Assembly (NCBI GenBank): GCA_016218305.1
Contig: JACREJ010000031.1
Span: 1-36,095 of the forward strand
Source of the DNA: Gemmatimonadota bacterium
GTDB lineage: Bacteria; Gemmatimonadota; Gemmatimonadetes; Gemmatimonadales; Gemmatimonadaceae
Reading direction: 5' to 3'
Length of the DNA: 36,095 bases
A model generated the notes under the pieces. The model had not been told where the DNA came from. It searched no databases and saw only the letters and a list, made by a program, of their open reading frames with translations. This document shows, piece after piece, positions 8,187 through 16,210 of this stretch. Numbering within the stretch: the stretch's first letter is position 1; every line of letters begins with the position of its first letter. Both the position numbers and the translations under genes were made by a program.

Positions 8187-8310
8187 ACTGATACCTCGAA
8201 GGCCGAAGGGCGCGAAGGACCGCGAAGAGACAATCGGGGGGAACTGCATCGTCTCGCAGTTCCCCCCAGTCGTTTCTTCGCGCCCCTTCGCGCCCTTCGA
8301 CCTTCGCGGT
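8187..8310. repeat. Intergenic palindromic element, copy B (124 bp)
   Basis: A second full copy of the element at 2941-3069, between the convergent ends of the regulator gene and the EF-G gene. The outer arms 8193-8218 and 8285-8310 pair over 26 bp with two mismatches. The inner arms 8236-8247 (GGGGGGAACTGC) and 8256-8267 pair perfectly around an 8-nt loop. It starts with the same ACTGATACC as copy A. The transcript would be a long stable hairpin and could end or protect both flanking mRNAs, but there is no U-tract. Confidence 0.9.
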
Positions 8311-8322
8311 TGAAGGTGGAGG

Positions 8323-10428
8323 TTACTCCTCCGCCTCCTCCTTCTTCTCCTTCTCCGCCTCCGCGATCACCTTGGCCGCCGCCTCGTGCGGCATCAGCTC
8401 ATAGGCGTGGAACCGGTGCTGGAACGTGCCGCGTCCCTGCGTCATGGACTGGAGCTTCGTCGCATAGAGGTACAGCTCCGCCTGCGGCACGATCGCCTTC
8501 ACCTTGGTCCCCAGCCCCTCAATGTTCTCGGACCCGAGGATCTGCCCGCGACGGCCGGAGATGTCACCCATCACGTCGCCGAGATAGGCGTCCGGAGTCA
8601 GGATCTCGACCTCGTGCAGCGGCTCGAGCAGCACCGGGCGGCACTTGGGCGCGATGTTCTTGAAGGCGAGGATGCCCGCCATCTTGAAGGAGGCTTCATT
8701 TGAATCCACCGAGTGCGAGGATCCGTCGAAGCACTCGCAGATGAAGTCCACGACCGGGTAGCCGGCGAGAATGCCGCGCTCCGAGGCTTCCTGCACGCCC
8801 TTGTCCACCGCGGGGATGTACTGGCGCGGGATCACGCCGCCCTTGATGGCATCGATGTACTGGTAGCCGGTGCCGCGCGGAGCCGGGCGCAGCTTCACCC
8901 AGCAGTCGCCGAACTGTCCGCGGCCGCCCGACTGCTTCTTGTGGCGTCCCTGCCCCTCGGCCGCCGCCGTCAGCGTCTCGCGATACGCAATGCGCGGCGT
9001 CTTCAGCTCTGCCGAGACGTTGAGCAGGCGCTTGAGCTTGGCCATCGCCACTTCGACGTGCCGCTCGCCCATGCCGCTGAGGATGGTCTCGTGCGTCTCC
9101 GAGTCGTAGTGCGTCTCGAACGTCGGGTCCTCGTCGTGGATCCGGTGCATCCCAACCTGCAGCTTCTCCTCGTCGGCATGCACCGTGGCGCGCACAGCGT
9201 ACGTCACCAGCGGCGGCGGGAACTCGATCTGCGGCATGCGGACCGGGTGTTCCTTCGTCGAGAGCGTGTCGTTGGTGTGCGTGTTCTTCAGCTTCGCCAC
9301 GCAACCGATGTCGCCGGGGAAGAGCCGCGGCACCTCGATGCGCTCGCGCCCCTGCGGGATCGACAGGTGCATGAGCTTCTCGGACACGTCGCGCGTGGCA
9401 TTGAAGACTTCCTGCCCGTTGGCCACCGTGCCGCTGAACGTGCGGAAATACGTCACCTCGCCCACGTGGGGCTCGGCCATCGTCTTGAAGCAGAGCGCGG
9501 TGAACGGCGCGTCGTCGTTGGGATGGATGTCGACCGTCTTGGCCCCTTCGGCGCCCTTGAACGCCTTCTGCTCCTCCATCTCGTACGCGGAGGGCATGAG
9601 CTGCACGAGGAAGTCGAGCACCGTGCGCACGCCCCACGTGAGCTGGGCCGAGCAGCAGAGGAGCGGGAAGAGCTCCTGGCGCTTCATGGCCTGCTTCATG
9701 GCGGCCATCTCCTCGTCGCCCGGGATCTCCTCGCCGCTGAAGAAGCGCTCGAGGAGCGCATCGTCGGTGGCGGCGATGGCCTCGACCATCTCCTGATGGT
9801 ACTTCTCGAAGCGGGCCCGCTCCGACTCGGGGATGTCCGTCTCGGTGTACTCGCCCGTCTTGGTGCCGGGGGCGAAGAGGTGCGCCTTCTTGGTGAAGAG
9901 GTTGATGATCCCCTTGAAGCCGAGGCCGGCGCCGATGGGGATTTCCACCGGGACGACCTTCGTCGTGAGGCGCTCCTTGATGGCCTCGTACGCCGCGTCG
10001 AAGTTGGCGTGCTCCTTGTCCATCAGCGTCACGGCAAAGAGCACCGGGTCGCGGCGGGTGATGGCCTCGCGGAACATGCGCTCGGTGCCGACCTCCACGC
10101 CGGCCGCGGCGGCCACCGTGATGAGCGCGCCGTCGGCGGCGGTAAGGCCGGCAATCGCGTCGCCCTGGAAGTCGAGGAACCCGGGCGTGTCGATCATGTT
10201 GATCTTGGTGTCACGCCACTCGGCGAATGCGCAGCCCATGGAGATGGAAAAACCGCGTTCGACTTCCTCTGGAGAGGTGACCGTCAACGCGGTTCCGTCC
10301 TTCACCTGGCCATGTCGCTTGCTGCTGCCGGACACGAAGGCGAGGGCATCTACCAGAGTAGTCTTGCCACTCGTCCCGTGTCCCACTACAGCGACATTTC
10401 TGATTGCCTCACTCCGGTACTCTTTCAT
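8323..10428 (-). CDS. Elongation factor G-like translational GTPase (EF-G paralogue)
   Basis: A 701-aa protein with the full EF-G architecture: GTPase domain (about 1-275), domain II, domain III, domain IV (RHKKQSGGRGQFGDCWVKL) and a domain V ending in an Ala/Glu/Lys-rich tail. G1 is GHGTSGKT (residues 16-23), switch I carries ERGFSI instead of the ERGITI of canonical EF-G, and G3 is DTPG (80-83). The G4 guanine-specificity motif NKxD is replaced by TLMD (134-137). These features place it with EF-G paralogues (EF-G2/FusA2-like) rather than the main fusA; it is not next to rpsL, rpsG or tuf, as fusA usually is. The ATG at 10428 is preceded by GGAGG with 5-nt spacing. The precise role, whether translocation, recycling or stress, cannot be told from sequence. 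Confidence 0.85.
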   Translation of the reverse strand: MKEYRSEAIRNVAVVGHGTSGKTTLVDALAFVSGSSKRHGQVKDGTALTVTSPEEVERGFSISMGCAFAEWRDTKINMIDTPGFLDFQGDAIAGLTAADGALITVAAAAGVEVGTERMFREAITRRDPVLFAVTLMDKEHANFDAAYEAIKERLTTKVVPVEIPIGAGLGFKGIINLFTKKAHLFAPGTKTGEYTETDIPESERARFEKYHQEMVEAIAATDDALLERFFSGEEIPGDEEMAAMKQAMKRQELFPLLCCSAQLTWGVRTVLDFLVQLMPSAYEMEEQKAFKGAEGAKTVDIHPNDDAPFTALCFKTMAEPHVGEVTYFRTFSGTVANGQEVFNATRDVSEKLMHLSIPQGRERIEVPRLFPGDIGCVAKLKNTHTNDTLSTKEHPVRMPQIEFPPPLVTYAVRATVHADEEKLQVGMHRIHDEDPTFETHYDSETHETILSGMGERHVEVAMAKLKRLLNVSAELKTPRIAYRETLTAAAEGQGRHKKQSGGRGQFGDCWVKLRPAPRGTGYQYIDAIKGGVIPRQYIPAVDKGVQEASERGILAGYPVVDFICECFDGSSHSVDSNEASFKMAGILAFKNIAPKCRPVLLEPLHEVEILTPDAYLGDVMGDISGRRGQILGSENIEGLGTKVKAIVPQAELYLYATKLQSMTQGRGTFQHRFHAYELMPHEAAAKVIAEAEKEKKEEAEE

Positions 10429-10472
10429 CCAGCCCTCCGCCGGTTATTTCGGCGAGCGTTAATAGGTACGGG

Positions 10473-10501
10473 AGCATCCAATTAGTTCAGGCGGACGTCA
10501 A
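10473..10501 (-). promoter_or_regulatory. Possible promoter for the EF-G-like gene
   Basis: On the minus strand TTGACG (10496-10501) is a good -35 box, followed after 17 bp by GATGCT (10473-10478), a poor -10. It lies 45 bp before the start codon in the only AT-richer stretch between this gene and the upstream terminator. Support is limited to the -35 match and the position. Confidence 0.3.
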
Positions 10502-10534
10502 GGGTTGGCGACCCTGACGAGACTGTAGGGGATT

Positions 10535-10657
10535 GAGGAGGGGTGCAGGGGTTCAGGAGGAGAAAGGAGTGGAGAGAGGGGATGCGGGAGAGGCGGCCTC
10601 CTCTCGCATCCTCCTCTCTCCACTCGTCCCTCCTGCCAAGCCCCTGCACTCCTCCTC
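10535..10657. repeat. Purine-rich long inverted repeat
   Basis: A nearly all-purine left arm (10535-10593) and a nearly all-pyrimidine right arm (10597-10657) form a hairpin of about 59 bp with a 3-base centre. By eye roughly 85% of positions pair, with small bulges; for example GTGGAGAGAGG at 10569-10579 pairs with its exact complement near 10614-10624. The arms share no sequence with the TTCGCG palindromes, so this is a separate family or a one-off. It sits between the EF-G promoter region and the terminator of the upstream gene. Confidence 0.85.
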
Positions 10658-10671
10658 ACACCCGAAAACAC

Positions 10672-10698
10672 CTGCGGCCCGCCAAAGGCGGGCCGCAG
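10672..10698 (-). terminator. Rho-independent terminator of the 181-aa gene
   Basis: A 12-bp perfect GC-rich stem (10672-10683 with 10687-10698) closes a 3-nt loop, 18 bp after the stop codon. On the minus strand the stem is followed by GTGTTTTCGGG, a short U-tract. It separates this gene from the EF-G-like gene transcribed in the same direction. Confidence 0.85.
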
Positions 10699-10716
10699 TG
10701 CGCTTCCAAGAGGGGC

Positions 10717-11262
10717 TTAGTTCTCGTCCGACTCCAGATCGAACGTCAGCCCTTCCGCCTCGCGCATCACGGCGAGCACGGCCTCCGAGTTCGCCGCATG
10801 CGTGGCGAAGGCCGGCATCGGGGTGAACGAGAACGAGACCGCGCGGCGCGTCCCCTCGGGCCAGTCGGCCATCAGCAGGCCGCCCACGAGCCGACGGATC
10901 GCCTGGCCGCACTCCGACAGCAACGCCTGGGCCGTCTCGGCCAGCACCGCCAGCGGAATCTGCAGGTCGCGGGTCACCATCTCCCCGGTCATTTCGTCCC
11001 GCCAGGCCGCGTCACCCACCGCGCCGCGCTCGGGCCAGACCCCCACGTGCCGCACCGTGTCCACCCGATCGTCGGACGAGCGCCGCGACTCGAGCGCCGC
11101 GGCCAGCGCCAACGCCAGGGACTCCGGGCTGGGAATGCCATAGAGCGTCACCACTTCCCGTGATGGGCGTTCCATCGTCAGCGGCGAGGGCACCGAACTG
11201 ACGTGCGCGAGCACGCTCGAGTGTTCGGGCGGCTGCTCCTCTACCATCACGAGAACATCCAT
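10717..11262 (-). CDS. Hypothetical protein, 181 aa
   Basis: I do not recognise a family. The frame could begin at 11304, but the ATG at 11262 has a strong Shine-Dalgarno (GGAGG on the minus strand from 11267-11271, 4-nt spacing), so I start there. The product begins MDVLVMVEEQPPEHSS and ends in an acidic tail (TFDLESDEN). It has no signal peptide, membrane segment or cysteine-rich motif; the middle is mixed alpha/beta in composition, with an Ala/Leu-rich stretch (SLALALAAALESRR) that should be helical. Codon usage matches its neighbours. It has its own terminator and is divergent from the DUF1800 gene. It is probably cytoplasmic; function unknown. Confidence 0.75.
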   Translation of the reverse strand: MDVLVMVEEQPPEHSSVLAHVSSVPSPLTMERPSREVVTLYGIPSPESLALALAAALESRRSSDDRVDTVRHVGVWPERGAVGDAAWRDEMTGEMVTRDLQIPLAVLAETAQALLSECGQAIRRLVGGLLMADWPEGTRRAVSFSFTPMPAFATHAANSEAVLAVMREAEGLTFDLESDEN

Positions 11263-11605
11263 GAAACCTCCAGGGGGCGATCCTTCATCTAGAATTACCT
11301 GCAAGGACCGGGCCGCGTCACCGCAGAATTGTCACGGGCCAGTCACGATCGCTCGGTCGCGTGACCCTCGCCTCTGTGTCGCTCATATCACGGACCGCTT
11401 GAGCGCGAAGGGCGTCACGCGCGGCCTTGCAGCTGGGCTCTTATACACCGAGGCACTGTGCGTTGCTCCATGCACAACGCATGACTGGCCGCCTGCTCGG
11501 CATTCCGCGCCGACGCGTTACCGCTTGACGGCGCGACATGCCGACGAGGGATTAACAGCGGGTACCCGGTGACGTCTGTCATCGCAGCCCACTTCCGAGC
11601 CATCC
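11263..11605. other. Gene-free divergent promoter region
   Basis: This 343-bp stretch lies between the 181-aa gene (-) and the DUF1800 gene (+), so it should hold both promoters. A TTGACG at 11525-11530 could be a -35 for the + gene, but the nearest AT-rich hexamer (GATTAA) is 19 bp downstream. A small inverted repeat, GTCACG at 11342-11347 with CGTGAC at 11360-11365, is the only other structure noted. I see no small ORF with a convincing ribosome-binding site and no RNA gene. Confidence 0.4.
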
Positions 11606-13378
11606 ATGCGTTGCGCCGCCCCCTTCCTCGCCCTTGTCGTCGCCGGATGCTCCAGCGCCCTGCCGCGGCCGCTGCCGCCGTCGCCCGCGCCGCCCGCCGC
11701 CGACCTGCGCACGCAGACCGCGGATCAGCAGGCCGTGCACGCGCTGTCTCGGCTCACCTTCGGCGCGCGCCCCGGTGACTTGGAGGCGGTGCACGAGATG
11801 GGGGTGGACCGGTGGATCGACCGGCAGCTTCATCCGGAACGCATCGACGACGACAAAGCCGAGGCGTGGGTGCGGCAGTTCGAGGTGGTGCAGAAGACGT
11901 CAGCCCAATTGGAGAGCGAGTACCAGAACCCCGGGGCGCTGGTGAACCAGCTCTCCGCACGCAACACCGGCGGACTGACGCGGGACGATTCCCTGCTGCT
12001 GCGCCAGGCGCGGCTCAACCTGCGGCGCATCACCGAAGAGGTGCAGGCGGCGCGCGTGGGACGCGCCCTGCTCTCGGAGCGGCAGCTGCAGGAGGTCATG
12101 ACCGACTTCTGGCTCAACCACTTCTCCGTCTTCGCCGGCAAGGGTATCCGCGAGCAGTACTACCTGGCCGACTACGAACACCGGGTCATCCGGCCGCTCG
12201 CGCTCGGCCGGTTTCGCGACCTGCTGGGGGCGGTGGCCAAGAGCCCCGCGATGCTCTTCTACCTCGACAACTGGGAGAGCGCGGCAGACAGTGCGCGCCC
12301 GCGCCTCGTGGACCCGCGCTCCCCGGTGGTGCAGCGCGCCGTACGGCGCCGGTTTCCCGACGCGGCGAACCCGCAGTCGCCCATGGCGCAGCAACTGCAG
12401 CGCCGGCTGCGCGCCGGGCTGAACGAGAACTACGGCCGCGAGCTGCTCGAACTGCACACGCTCGGCGTCGACGGCGGCTACTCTCAGCAGGACGTGATCA
12501 ACGCGGCGCGCGCCCTCACCGGCTGGACCATCGCCGGTCCGCGGCAGGGCGGCGGGTTCACTTTCACGCCATTCATGCATGACGCAGGCGAGAAGCGGGT
12601 GCTCGGCCGGACGCTCAAGGCGGGACGCGGCGTCGAGGACGGCGAAGAACTGCTCGACATCGTCGCGCGCCACCCGAGCACCGCCCGCTTCATCGCATTC
12701 AAGCTGGCCCGCCGCTTCGTCAGCGACACACCGAGCACCGCTCTCGTGGAACGGGCCGCGGCCACGTTCACGCAGACGGACGGCGACATCCGCGCCGTGG
12801 TGCGCACGATCGTGACCAGCCCCGAGTTCTTCTCGCGGGAGGCGTTCCGGGCCAAGGTGAAATCGCCGTTCGAAATCGTGCTGAGCGCGCTCCGCGCCCT
12901 CGATGCGGCCCCCGACCGCACCGCACGCACCGCGCAGGTCATCGCCGGCCTGGGCCAGCCGATCTTCGGCCGGCAGACTCCGGACGGCTGGCCTGAAACC
13001 GCCGACGGCTGGATGGGGACCGGCGCGATTCTCAATCGCATCAACTTCGGGCTCGTGCTGGCTGCGGGTCGCGTGCCGGGAGTGAACCCGATGGCGTTTC
13101 CCGGCGTGGAGTCGCTGCGCCAGGCGCCGCGCGAGCAGCAGGTGGACGCCGTCGTGCAGGCATTCCTCGGCGGGGACGCCTCGAGCGTCACGCGCTCCGT
13201 GCTGCTGACGGGAAGGAACCCTCTGCTCGACGCCGCGGCGCCCAGCGATTCGTCGGCATCGATGCGTCCGACGCAGGCCGCCGCGACGGGGCGCGCCAGC
13301 GCCCCGGTGCCTCAGCTTCGCGGCCTCGCGCAGGTGGTGGGCCTCGCGCTCGGCAGTCCCGAATTCCAGCGGAGGTAG
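11606..13378 (+). CDS. DUF1800 domain-containing lipoprotein
   Basis: A 590-aa exported protein. The N-terminus MRCAAPFLALVVAGC ends in a lipobox with the lipidated Cys at 15, followed by a Pro/Ala-rich linker. The DUF1800 domain starts near residue 48 with the characteristic HALSRLTFGARPGDL and the WIDRQLHPERIDD segment, then FWLNHFSVFAGKG, NYGRELLELHTLGVDGGYSQ and DVINAARALTGWTI. Members occur widely in Gemmatimonadota, Planctomycetes, Verrucomicrobia and Proteobacteria, nearly always beside a DUF1501 gene, as here (8 bp downstream). Their biochemical role is not established; an envelope function is inferred from the export signals. The ATG at 11606 fits the signal peptide, though no strong Shine-Dalgarno is visible. 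Confidence 0.88.
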   Translation: MRCAAPFLALVVAGCSSALPRPLPPSPAPPAADLRTQTADQQAVHALSRLTFGARPGDLEAVHEMGVDRWIDRQLHPERIDDDKAEAWVRQFEVVQKTSAQLESEYQNPGALVNQLSARNTGGLTRDDSLLLRQARLNLRRITEEVQAARVGRALLSERQLQEVMTDFWLNHFSVFAGKGIREQYYLADYEHRVIRPLALGRFRDLLGAVAKSPAMLFYLDNWESAADSARPRLVDPRSPVVQRAVRRRFPDAANPQSPMAQQLQRRLRAGLNENYGRELLELHTLGVDGGYSQQDVINAARALTGWTIAGPRQGGGFTFTPFMHDAGEKRVLGRTLKAGRGVEDGEELLDIVARHPSTARFIAFKLARRFVSDTPSTALVERAAATFTQTDGDIRAVVRTIVTSPEFFSREAFRAKVKSPFEIVLSALRALDAAPDRTARTAQVIAGLGQPIFGRQTPDGWPETADGWMGTGAILNRINFGLVLAAGRVPGVNPMAFPGVESLRQAPREQQVDAVVQAFLGGDASSVTRSVLLTGRNPLLDAAAPSDSSASMRPTQAAATGRASAPVPQLRGLAQVVGLALGSPEFQRR

Positions 13379-13386
13379 GTGCCGCC

Positions 13387-14637
13387 ATGCAGCGACGCGT
13401 TTTCGTCCGCGATTCCGCCCTGGCACTGGTCACGATGGGGCTCAGCCCGACCTTCCTGCGCCGCACGGCCCTCGGCATGGCGCTGCCGCAGGGCGCGCGG
13501 GGCAAGATCCTCATCTGCCTGTTCCAGCGCGGCGCTGCCGACGCGCTGAACATCGTGGTGCCGTTCGGCGAGCGCGCGTACTACGGCATGCGCCCCGCCA
13601 TTGCCATCGCGCCACCGTCCCGGTCGGCGGGTGGCATCGGCGCCATTGACCTCGATGGCTTCTTCGGTTTGCACCCGGCGCTCGCGCCGCTCAAGCCGCT
13701 GTGGGACCGCGGACTGCTGGCTCCCATCCATGCGGTCGGGAGCCCGAGTGCGACGCGGTCGCATTTCGATGCGCAGGACTACATGGAGAGCGCGACGCCC
13801 GACAACAAGGGGACGAGCGACGGCTGGCTCAACCGCTACCTCGCGACCTCGCGCACCTGCGAGCAGTGCGCGGCGACGCCATTTCGCGCCGTGGCGATGA
13901 CGCCGCAGACGCCGCGCGTCCTGCAGGGAAGTGCGCCGTCGGTCGCCATGAACTCCGTCGCCGACTTCACGGTCCGCAGCGGCGGCGCGCAGGCCGCCCA
14001 GCTCGAGGCGCTGTATCGCACGGGATCGGCCGACCTGATCCACGGCGCTGGCACGGAGATGTTCGAGGCGGTGAAGATGCTGCGTGCCGCGAATCCCCAG
14101 CGATATCAGCCGGAGCACGGCGCCGCGTACCCTTCGACGCAGTTCGGCCAGCGGCTGCTCTCCATCGCGCAGCTCATCAAGTCGGGTGTCGGTCTCGAGG
14201 TGGCGTTCGCCGACATCGGTGGATGGGACACGCACGTCAATCAGGGAGGCGCCACGGGACAGCTGGCGCAGCTCCTCGGTGATTTTGGCGCCTCCATCGC
14301 CGCCCTCGTGACCGACCTCGGCGACCGCATGAAGGAGGTCGTCATCCTCACCATGTCGGAGTTCGGCCGCATGGCGCGGCAGAACGGCAGCGGCGGCACC
14401 GACCACGGCCACGCCGGTGCGATGTTCGCCATCGGCGGCGCGGTGAAGGGGCAGCGGGTCGTTGGACGCTGGCCGGGACTGGCGCCGGAACAGCTGTACG
14501 AGGGACGCGACCTGACGCTCACGACCGATTTCCGCGCCGTCTTTGCGGAGGTCGCGTCGCGGCACCTCGGGGCGACAAAGCTGGATGCGCTCTTTCCCGG
14601 GTACACGCCGGCCGCGATGCCGGGGGTGCTCCGGTAG
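13387..14637 (+). CDS. DUF1501 domain-containing protein with Tat-like signal
   Basis: A 416-aa protein of the sulfatase/alkaline-phosphatase-like DUF1501 family. It starts MQRRVFVRDSALALVTMGLS, a twin-arginine signal (R3-R4) followed by a weakly hydrophobic stretch, so it is probably exported folded. Family features are LICLFQRGAADALNIVVPFG near residue 40, GLHPALAPLKPLWDRG, DAQDYMESATP, DIGGWDTHVNQGG and TMSEFGRMARQNGSGGTDHG; the last resembles a metal-binding site of the alkaline phosphatase fold. A GGAGG ribosome-binding site overlaps the end of the DUF1800 gene 8 bp upstream, so the two are translated from one message. The pair probably forms a functional unit in the periplasm, but the substrate is unknown. 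Confidence 0.88.
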   Translation: MQRRVFVRDSALALVTMGLSPTFLRRTALGMALPQGARGKILICLFQRGAADALNIVVPFGERAYYGMRPAIAIAPPSRSAGGIGAIDLDGFFGLHPALAPLKPLWDRGLLAPIHAVGSPSATRSHFDAQDYMESATPDNKGTSDGWLNRYLATSRTCEQCAATPFRAVAMTPQTPRVLQGSAPSVAMNSVADFTVRSGGAQAAQLEALYRTGSADLIHGAGTEMFEAVKMLRAANPQRYQPEHGAAYPSTQFGQRLLSIAQLIKSGVGLEVAFADIGGWDTHVNQGGATGQLAQLLGDFGASIAALVTDLGDRMKEVVILTMSEFGRMARQNGSGGTDHGHAGAMFAIGGAVKGQRVVGRWPGLAPEQLYEGRDLTLTTDFRAVFAEVASRHLGATKLDALFPGYTPAAMPGVLR

Positions 14638-14705
14638 GCGCGTCGAAGACGAGAACGGTGGCACGCTACAAATCGCGCAACGCACTCGGATAGATTCCCG
14701 GCATC

Positions 14706-15599
14706 ATGCGTTGCACTCGTTTCTTCGCGCTGGCGGCGCTGCTCGTGGCGCGCCCGGCGCTGTCGCAGGCGCCGGCCCCGAGCCTGCCGTACAAGATCCC
14801 GGTCCTCCAGTATCACCTCATCGGCGACACGGACAGCCGGTGGAAGCGCTCGCGCGACGGGTTCCGCCGCGACTTGCAGCTGCTGTACGACCGCGGCTAC
14901 CGGCCAATCACCGTTGCCCAGCTCGTGGATCGCAAGTTCGACATCCCGCCGGGCACGTCACCGGTCGTCATCACGTTCGATGACGCGTCCCCGGGACAGT
15001 TCTCCTACATCGAGCGGAACGGCAAGCTCGAGATCGATCCGAACAGCGCCGTGGGCATCTGGCTCGACTTCGGCCGCAAGCACAAGGACTGGAAGCCGCG
15101 CGCCACGTTCTGCCTGCTGCCCGCGGCGAGCGAGGGGCATGCGTTCTTCGGCGACACGGGCGTCGCCGGACAGAAGTCGGAGTGGCGCTTCCCCAAGCTG
15201 CGCTTCCTCGTGCAGCAGGGCTTCGAGCTGTGCAACCACACGCTCTGGCACGGCCGACTCGACAAGCGGAGCGACGCCGCGGTGCAGGAGCAGATCGGGC
15301 GCGGCCTGCTGGCCGTGGACTCGGCGGTCGCCGGATATCGCGTGCGCACGTTCGCCCTGCCGCTGGGCCTGTGGCCGAAGAATCGCGCGCTTGCACAGGC
15401 CGGCCGCTGGACCGACGAGAAGAGCGGGCGCGCGATCACCTATCGGTTCGATGCGATCCTCGAGGTGACCGGCGCACTGGCCGGCACGCCGTACGGCCCG
15501 GCCTTCAACCCGCTGTCGATTCCGCGCACGCAGGTGATTGGCGACAACCTGGCGAAGCTGCTCGATCAGATCGAGCGCAAGCGCTTCCGGCCGAGGTAG
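14706..15599 (+). CDS. Secreted polysaccharide deacetylase (NodB-like)
   Basis: A 297-aa carbohydrate esterase family 4-type protein. A Sec signal peptide covers about residues 1-21 (MRCTRFFALAALLVARPALS). Motif 1 is TFDDAS with D92-D93; motif 2 is HTLWH with H178 and H182, the usual zinc ligands with one Asp. A roughly 85-residue gap between the motifs, including a WKPRATFCLLPAAS segment, is longer than in minimal NodB domains. It should remove acetyl (or similar) groups from an extracytoplasmic polysaccharide or peptidoglycan. It follows the DUF1501 gene by 68 bp on the same strand and may share its transcript or have its own promoter. The specific substrate is not predictable. Confidence 0.85.
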   Translation: MRCTRFFALAALLVARPALSQAPAPSLPYKIPVLQYHLIGDTDSRWKRSRDGFRRDLQLLYDRGYRPITVAQLVDRKFDIPPGTSPVVITFDDASPGQFSYIERNGKLEIDPNSAVGIWLDFGRKHKDWKPRATFCLLPAASEGHAFFGDTGVAGQKSEWRFPKLRFLVQQGFELCNHTLWHGRLDKRSDAAVQEQIGRGLLAVDSAVAGYRVRTFALPLGLWPKNRALAQAGRWTDEKSGRAITYRFDAILEVTGALAGTPYGPAFNPLSIPRTQVIGDNLAKLLDQIERKRFRPR

Positions 15600-15619
15600 C
15601 CCCTAGGCGGGCGCTCGCG

Positions 15620-16210
15620 TCAGCGGCGGTTCCGCAGCGCGTCGATGGCCTGGTCGAGCGCGACTCGCTGGGCGGGATGCGGCGCCCGCTTGCGGAGTTC
15701 GCCGAACGTGTCGAGGGCGAGCCGGAGCGCCACCGGGTCGTCTTCCGCCGCGCCGACCGATGCGGCGTTGTCCGCGAGATTGGCGCGCGCGAGGTCGTCG
15801 TCCGGAAAGCGCTCCGTCACCTGCATCCAGCGCGTCATGCGCGCGCGCGGGTCTGACTCGGTGAGCGCCCAGAGATGCCAGGCCCCCCGGTGTGAGGGGT
15901 CGGCCGTGATGGCGCGCGACGCCAATTCACCGACCACGTCGGGACCCCGTCCCGTCAGCCAGTAGGCGTTGGCGAGGCGCACGAGAGCGCGCGCATGCTC
16001 GGGCTCGCGATCGACCACGACTTCCATCAGCGGGCCAAGCACTTCGGGCATCGCCGCGAATGCATCGGCCGCCTCGAACAGCTCGTCGGTGGGCGCCTGT
16101 CGCGCGAGCGTCGCGAGGGAATCGAGGAGGCGGGGCGTGCTCCCGTCTTCCTGATATGACGCAACGATGGCCGTGAGCTGCGTCAGCGTGCGATCGTGAG
16201 GGGTATGCAT
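15620..16210 (-). CDS. TPR-like repeat protein, 196 aa
   Basis: An alpha-helical protein with tetratricopeptide character. Units resembling TPR helices A and B are visible around EHARALVRLANAYWLTGRG, HRGAWHLWALTESDPRARM and PDDDLARANLADNAASVG. No signal peptide or enzymatic motif is present. The frame is open to a TTG at 16219, but the ATG at 16210 (MHTPHDRTLTQL) is the more natural start; neither has a strong ribosome-binding site. The gene is convergent with the deacetylase gene (20 bp between stops) and divergent from rho. A protein-protein interaction role is the usual expectation; the partner is unknown. Confidence 0.7.
   Translation of the reverse strand: MHTPHDRTLTQLTAIVASYQEDGSTPRLLDSLATLARQAPTDELFEAADAFAAMPEVLGPLMEVVVDREPEHARALVRLANAYWLTGRGPDVVGELASRAITADPSHRGAWHLWALTESDPRARMTRWMQVTERFPDDDLARANLADNAASVGAAEDDPVALRLALDTFGELRKRAPHPAQRVALDQAIDALRNRR

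Noticed and set aside
8187-8310. Palindrome copy B as an ordinary terminator
   Set aside because: It is far longer than a terminator, has no U-tract, and recurs at 2941-3069 with extra conserved ends. A terminator side-effect is possible but does not explain the conserved structure.
8713-10485. A 590-codon open frame on + opposite the EF-G-like gene
   Set aside because: Same cause: the EF-G match on the other strand is unambiguous, and this frame's product is Arg/Leu/His-rich without recognisable motifs.
11342-11365. GTCACG...CGTGAC inverted repeat between the divergent genes
   Set aside because: Six-base arms are expected often by chance in this composition, and no promoter element is in a fitting position.
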